NCBI GenBank assembly: GCA_900555085.1
Contig: USJU01000064.1
Location: forward strand, 1-7,589
DNA: 7,589 bases
From: an uncultured Clostridium sp.
Lineage (GTDB): Bacteria; Bacillota; Clostridia; TANB77; CAG-508
Direction of reading: 5' to 3'
In this document: positions 6,007 to 7,589 of the stretch, piece after piece
Numbering within the stretch: position 1 is the first letter of the stretch
Layout of the letters: every line of letters starts with the position of its first letter
The notes under the pieces: generated by a model
What the model was told of the DNA's origin: nothing
Databases searched by the model: none
What the model saw: the letters and a program-made list of their open reading frames with translations, nothing else
Translations under genes and position numbers: made by a program

Positions 6007-7293
6007 ATGATAGATATAAAACTTATTAGAGAAAATCCTGAACTTGTAAAAGAGAATATTCGTAAAAAATTTCAAAATCATAAATTAGTTTTAGTTGATG
6101 AGGTTTTAGACTTAGACGTAAAAAATAGAAAAGCTAAACTTCATGGTGATGAACTAAGAATGAATAGAAAAAATCTAAGTAATCAAATTGGTTCTTTAAT
6201 GCGTGAAGGCAAAAAAGATGAAGCTGAAAAAATAAAAGCTGAAGTTCAAAAAATAAACTCTGAACTTGAAGAAAATGAAAAATTAGAAGCTGAATATGCT
6301 GAAGAAATTAAATCTAGAATGATGAAAATACCTAATATTATGCATGAATCTGTTCCAATAGGTGAAGACGATAGTAAAAATGTTGAAATAAAAAAATATG
6401 GTGAACCTGTAGTTCCAGATTATGAAATTCCATTTCACGGTGAAATTTTAGAAAATTTGGGTGGACTTGATTTAGATAGTGCTAGAAGAGTTGCTGGAAA
6501 CGGTTTTTATTATCTTTTAGGTGATGTTGCTAGACTTCATTCTGCAGTTCTTACTTATGCAAGAGACTTTATGATTAATAAAGGATTTACTTATTGCATT
6601 CCACCTTATATGATTCGTTCTGACGTTGTTACAGGTGTTATGAGTTTCGAAGAAATGGATGCAATGATGTATAAAATTGAAGGTGAAGATTTATATTTAA
6701 TCGGTACAAGCGAACATTCTATGATTGGACGTTTTAAAGATCAAATATTAAAGAAAGAAGATTTACCTTATAATTTAACTTCATATTCACCTTGTTTTAG
6801 AAAAGAAAAAGGTGCTCATGGTATAGAAGAACGTGGAGTTTATAGAATACATCAATTTGAAAAACAAGAAATGATTGTTGTATGTGAACCAAAAGATAGT
6901 TGGAATTGGTACGATAAAATGTGGTCTTATACTGTTGAATTATTTAGAAGTATGGATGTACCTGTTAGAACTTTAGAATGTTGTAGTGGAGACTTAGCAG
7001 ATTTAAAAGCTAAAAGTTGTGATGTTGAAGCATGGAGTCCAAGACAAAAGAAATATTTTGAAGTTGGAAGTTGTTCAAATTTAACAGATGCACAATCTAG
7101 ACGTTTAGGCATTCGCATTAAAGGTGATAAAGGAAACTATTTACCACATACTTTAAATAATACTGTTGTTGCTCCACCTCGTATGTTAATTGCTATTGTT
7201 GAAAATAATTATCAACCAGATGGAAGCATTAAAATTCCAGAAGTTTTAAGACCTTATATGGGTGGAATTGATAAAATTTTACCTAAAAAATAA
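6007..7293 (+). CDS. serS: Seryl-tRNA synthetase (variant, archaeal-like active-site motifs)
   Basis: SerRS is a class II synthetase that activates serine with ATP and charges tRNA-Ser, and also tRNA-Sec where present. From ATG 6007 it is 428 residues, the usual length. An N-terminal helix (MIDIKLIRENPELVKENI) leads into the long coiled-coil arm that holds the tRNA (about 28-105). The catalytic domain shows GTSEH (233-237), motif 2 with PCFRKEKG...RIHQFEK (R265) and motif 3 NNTVVAPPR (R392). GTSEH and NNTVVAPPR differ from the usual bacterial PTAEVPL and NGSGLAVGR and look more like archaeal or eukaryotic SerRS. An ATG at 5995 is in frame, but it overlaps the GGAGG ribosome binding site (5997-6001), so 6007 is chosen. 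engB follows 163 bases downstream. Function is certain at the family level. Confidence 0.95.
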   Translation: MIDIKLIRENPELVKENIRKKFQNHKLVLVDEVLDLDVKNRKAKLHGDELRMNRKNLSNQIGSLMREGKKDEAEKIKAEVQKINSELEENEKLEAEYAEEIKSRMMKIPNIMHESVPIGEDDSKNVEIKKYGEPVVPDYEIPFHGEILENLGGLDLDSARRVAGNGFYYLLGDVARLHSAVLTYARDFMINKGFTYCIPPYMIRSDVVTGVMSFEEMDAMMYKIEGEDLYLIGTSEHSMIGRFKDQILKKEDLPYNLTSYSPCFRKEKGAHGIEERGVYRIHQFEKQEMIVVCEPKDSWNWYDKMWSYTVELFRSMDVPVRTLECCSGDLADLKAKSCDVEAWSPRQKKYFEVGSCSNLTDAQSRRLGIRIKGDKGNYLPHTLNNTVVAPPRMLIAIVENNYQPDGSIKIPEVLRPYMGGIDKILPKK

Positions 7294-7321
7294 AATGTAT
7301 TTTATAGATGTTGGAGGTTTG

Positions 7322-7393
7322 ATGTTTGAAACCACATGGGCGGACAAAGATATCCACCCCCTCACCTACAATAAAAACATAAATTTCTTATAA
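7322..7393 (+). CDS. Doubtful 23-residue open frame in the serS-engB spacer
   Basis: ATG 7322 follows GGAGG by four bases and opens a frame for MFETTWADKDIHPLTYNKNI plus NFL, then TAA. The first two thirds use C/G-ending codons (ACC, GCG, GAC, ATC, CAC, CCC, CTC, TAC) quite unlike every neighbouring gene, because the frame crosses a palindromic repeat. It is therefore more likely a piece of repeat than a gene; it is recorded because of the well-placed ribosome binding site. Confidence 0.15.
   Translation: MFETTWADKDIHPLTYNKNINFL
7338..7370. repeat. GC-rich palindromic element 2 with CCTACA flank
   Basis: GGGCGGA (7338-7344) and TCCACCC (7353-7359) pair with one mismatch around an eight-base loop and are followed by CCTCACCTACA. 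It is more degenerate than the other two elements but shares the GGGCGG core and the CTACA end. Confidence 0.5.
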
Positions 7394-7403
7394 AGCCAAA
7401 TAA

Positions 7404-7426
7404 TGTAGCGGCGGTCATTGACCGCC
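7404..7426. repeat. GC-rich palindromic element 3 with TGTAG flank
   Basis: TGTAGC is followed by GGCGGTC (7410-7416), loop ATT, and GACCGCC (7420-7426), a perfect seven-base stem. No U-run follows (ATAAATAATA), so it is not a good terminator for serS. It resembles element 1 in stem length, GC content and the TGTAG end. The rest of the 7294-7456 spacer holds only an AT hairpin after the serS stop and the engB ribosome binding site. Confidence 0.7.
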
Positions 7427-7456
7427 ATAAATAATATTTAATAAAAGGAGAAAAAA

Positions 7457-7589
7457 ATGATAATTAAAAATCCTAAATTCGAAGTTTCTGCTGTTAGCCC
7501 TAAACAATACCCTAGCAATAATTTACCAGAAATTGTTTTAGTTGGTAAATCTAATGTTGGTAAATCTTCTTTTGTAAACACTATGATTA
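7457..7589 (+). CDS. engB: EngB (YsxC/YihA) ribosome-assembly GTPase, N-terminal part (runs off the right edge)
   Basis: EngB is a small essential TRAFAC-class GTPase that assists assembly of the large ribosomal subunit. Only 44 codons are visible. They contain LPEIVLVGKSNVGKSSFVN (23-41), which holds the P-loop GKSNVGKS (30-37) in the form typical of EngB (usually VGRSNVGKSSLIN). The preceding 22 residues match the short EngB N-terminal lead-in. The G2-G5 motifs are outside the window. The start is ATG 7457, with AAAGGAG six bases upstream. No convincing promoter is seen in the 163-base spacer, so it may be read through from serS. Confidence 0.9.
   Translation, partial: MIIKNPKFEVSAVSPKQYPSNNLPEIVLVGKSNVGKSSFVNTMI

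Noticed and set aside
7291..7306. AT hairpin TAAAAT-GT-ATTTTA after serS as a terminator
   Set aside because: The stem has no G-C pair and no U-run follows, so it would be too weak.
1..7589. CRISPR array, tRNA, rRNA, insertion sequence or prophage genes
   Set aside because: No regularly spaced repeats, cloverleaf sequences, transposase or phage proteins were found on either strand.

Overview
The window is very AT-rich, with A/T-ending codons, strong AGGAGG-type ribosome binding sites and TTGACA-17-TAAAAT promoters. It carries a LexA of Gram-positive layout, a clostridial-looking SecD, a YihY/BrkB protein and a serS-engB pair. This fits a low-GC Firmicute, most likely an anaerobic (perhaps gut) member of the Clostridia. 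The species cannot be named from this sequence.

Layout: positions 1-5872 are all on the minus strand and 6007-7589 are on the plus strand, with a divergent promoter region at about 5873-6006. Reading the minus strand in its own direction: lexA (5872-5222), a HipA-like kinase fold protein (5109-4150), an unlisted 47-residue small protein (4097-3954), a YgjP-type zinc metallopeptidase (3846-3163), a YihY/BrkB membrane protein (3128-2322), a U32-family protein of the TrhP/RlhA type (2125-893) and the start of secD (817 to the left edge). On the plus strand are seryl-tRNA synthetase (6007-7293) and the first 44 codons of engB (7457 to the right edge).

How they fit together: secD, the U32 protein, serS and engB are housekeeping functions (secretion, RNA modification, tRNA charging, ribosome assembly). 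The middle block looks like a LexA-centred stress region. lexA has a LexA-box-like palindrome over its own -35. The metallopeptidase has a near-consensus sigma-A promoter with LexA-like boxes just downstream of its -10, so it is a candidate SOS gene, possibly with yihY behind it. Between lexA and that gene lie the orphan HipA-like kinase and the 47-residue protein, whose only Shine-Dalgarno-like sequence is buried in a 15-bp hairpin ending one base before its ATG.

Short GC-rich palindromes carrying a TGTAG/CTACA flank occur three times, only between genes (about 2283, 7338 and 7404). They look like dispersed palindromic repeats. One is bracketed by a 37-bp direct repeat that duplicates the 3' end of yihY. 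No tRNA, rRNA, CRISPR array, insertion sequence or transposase was seen.
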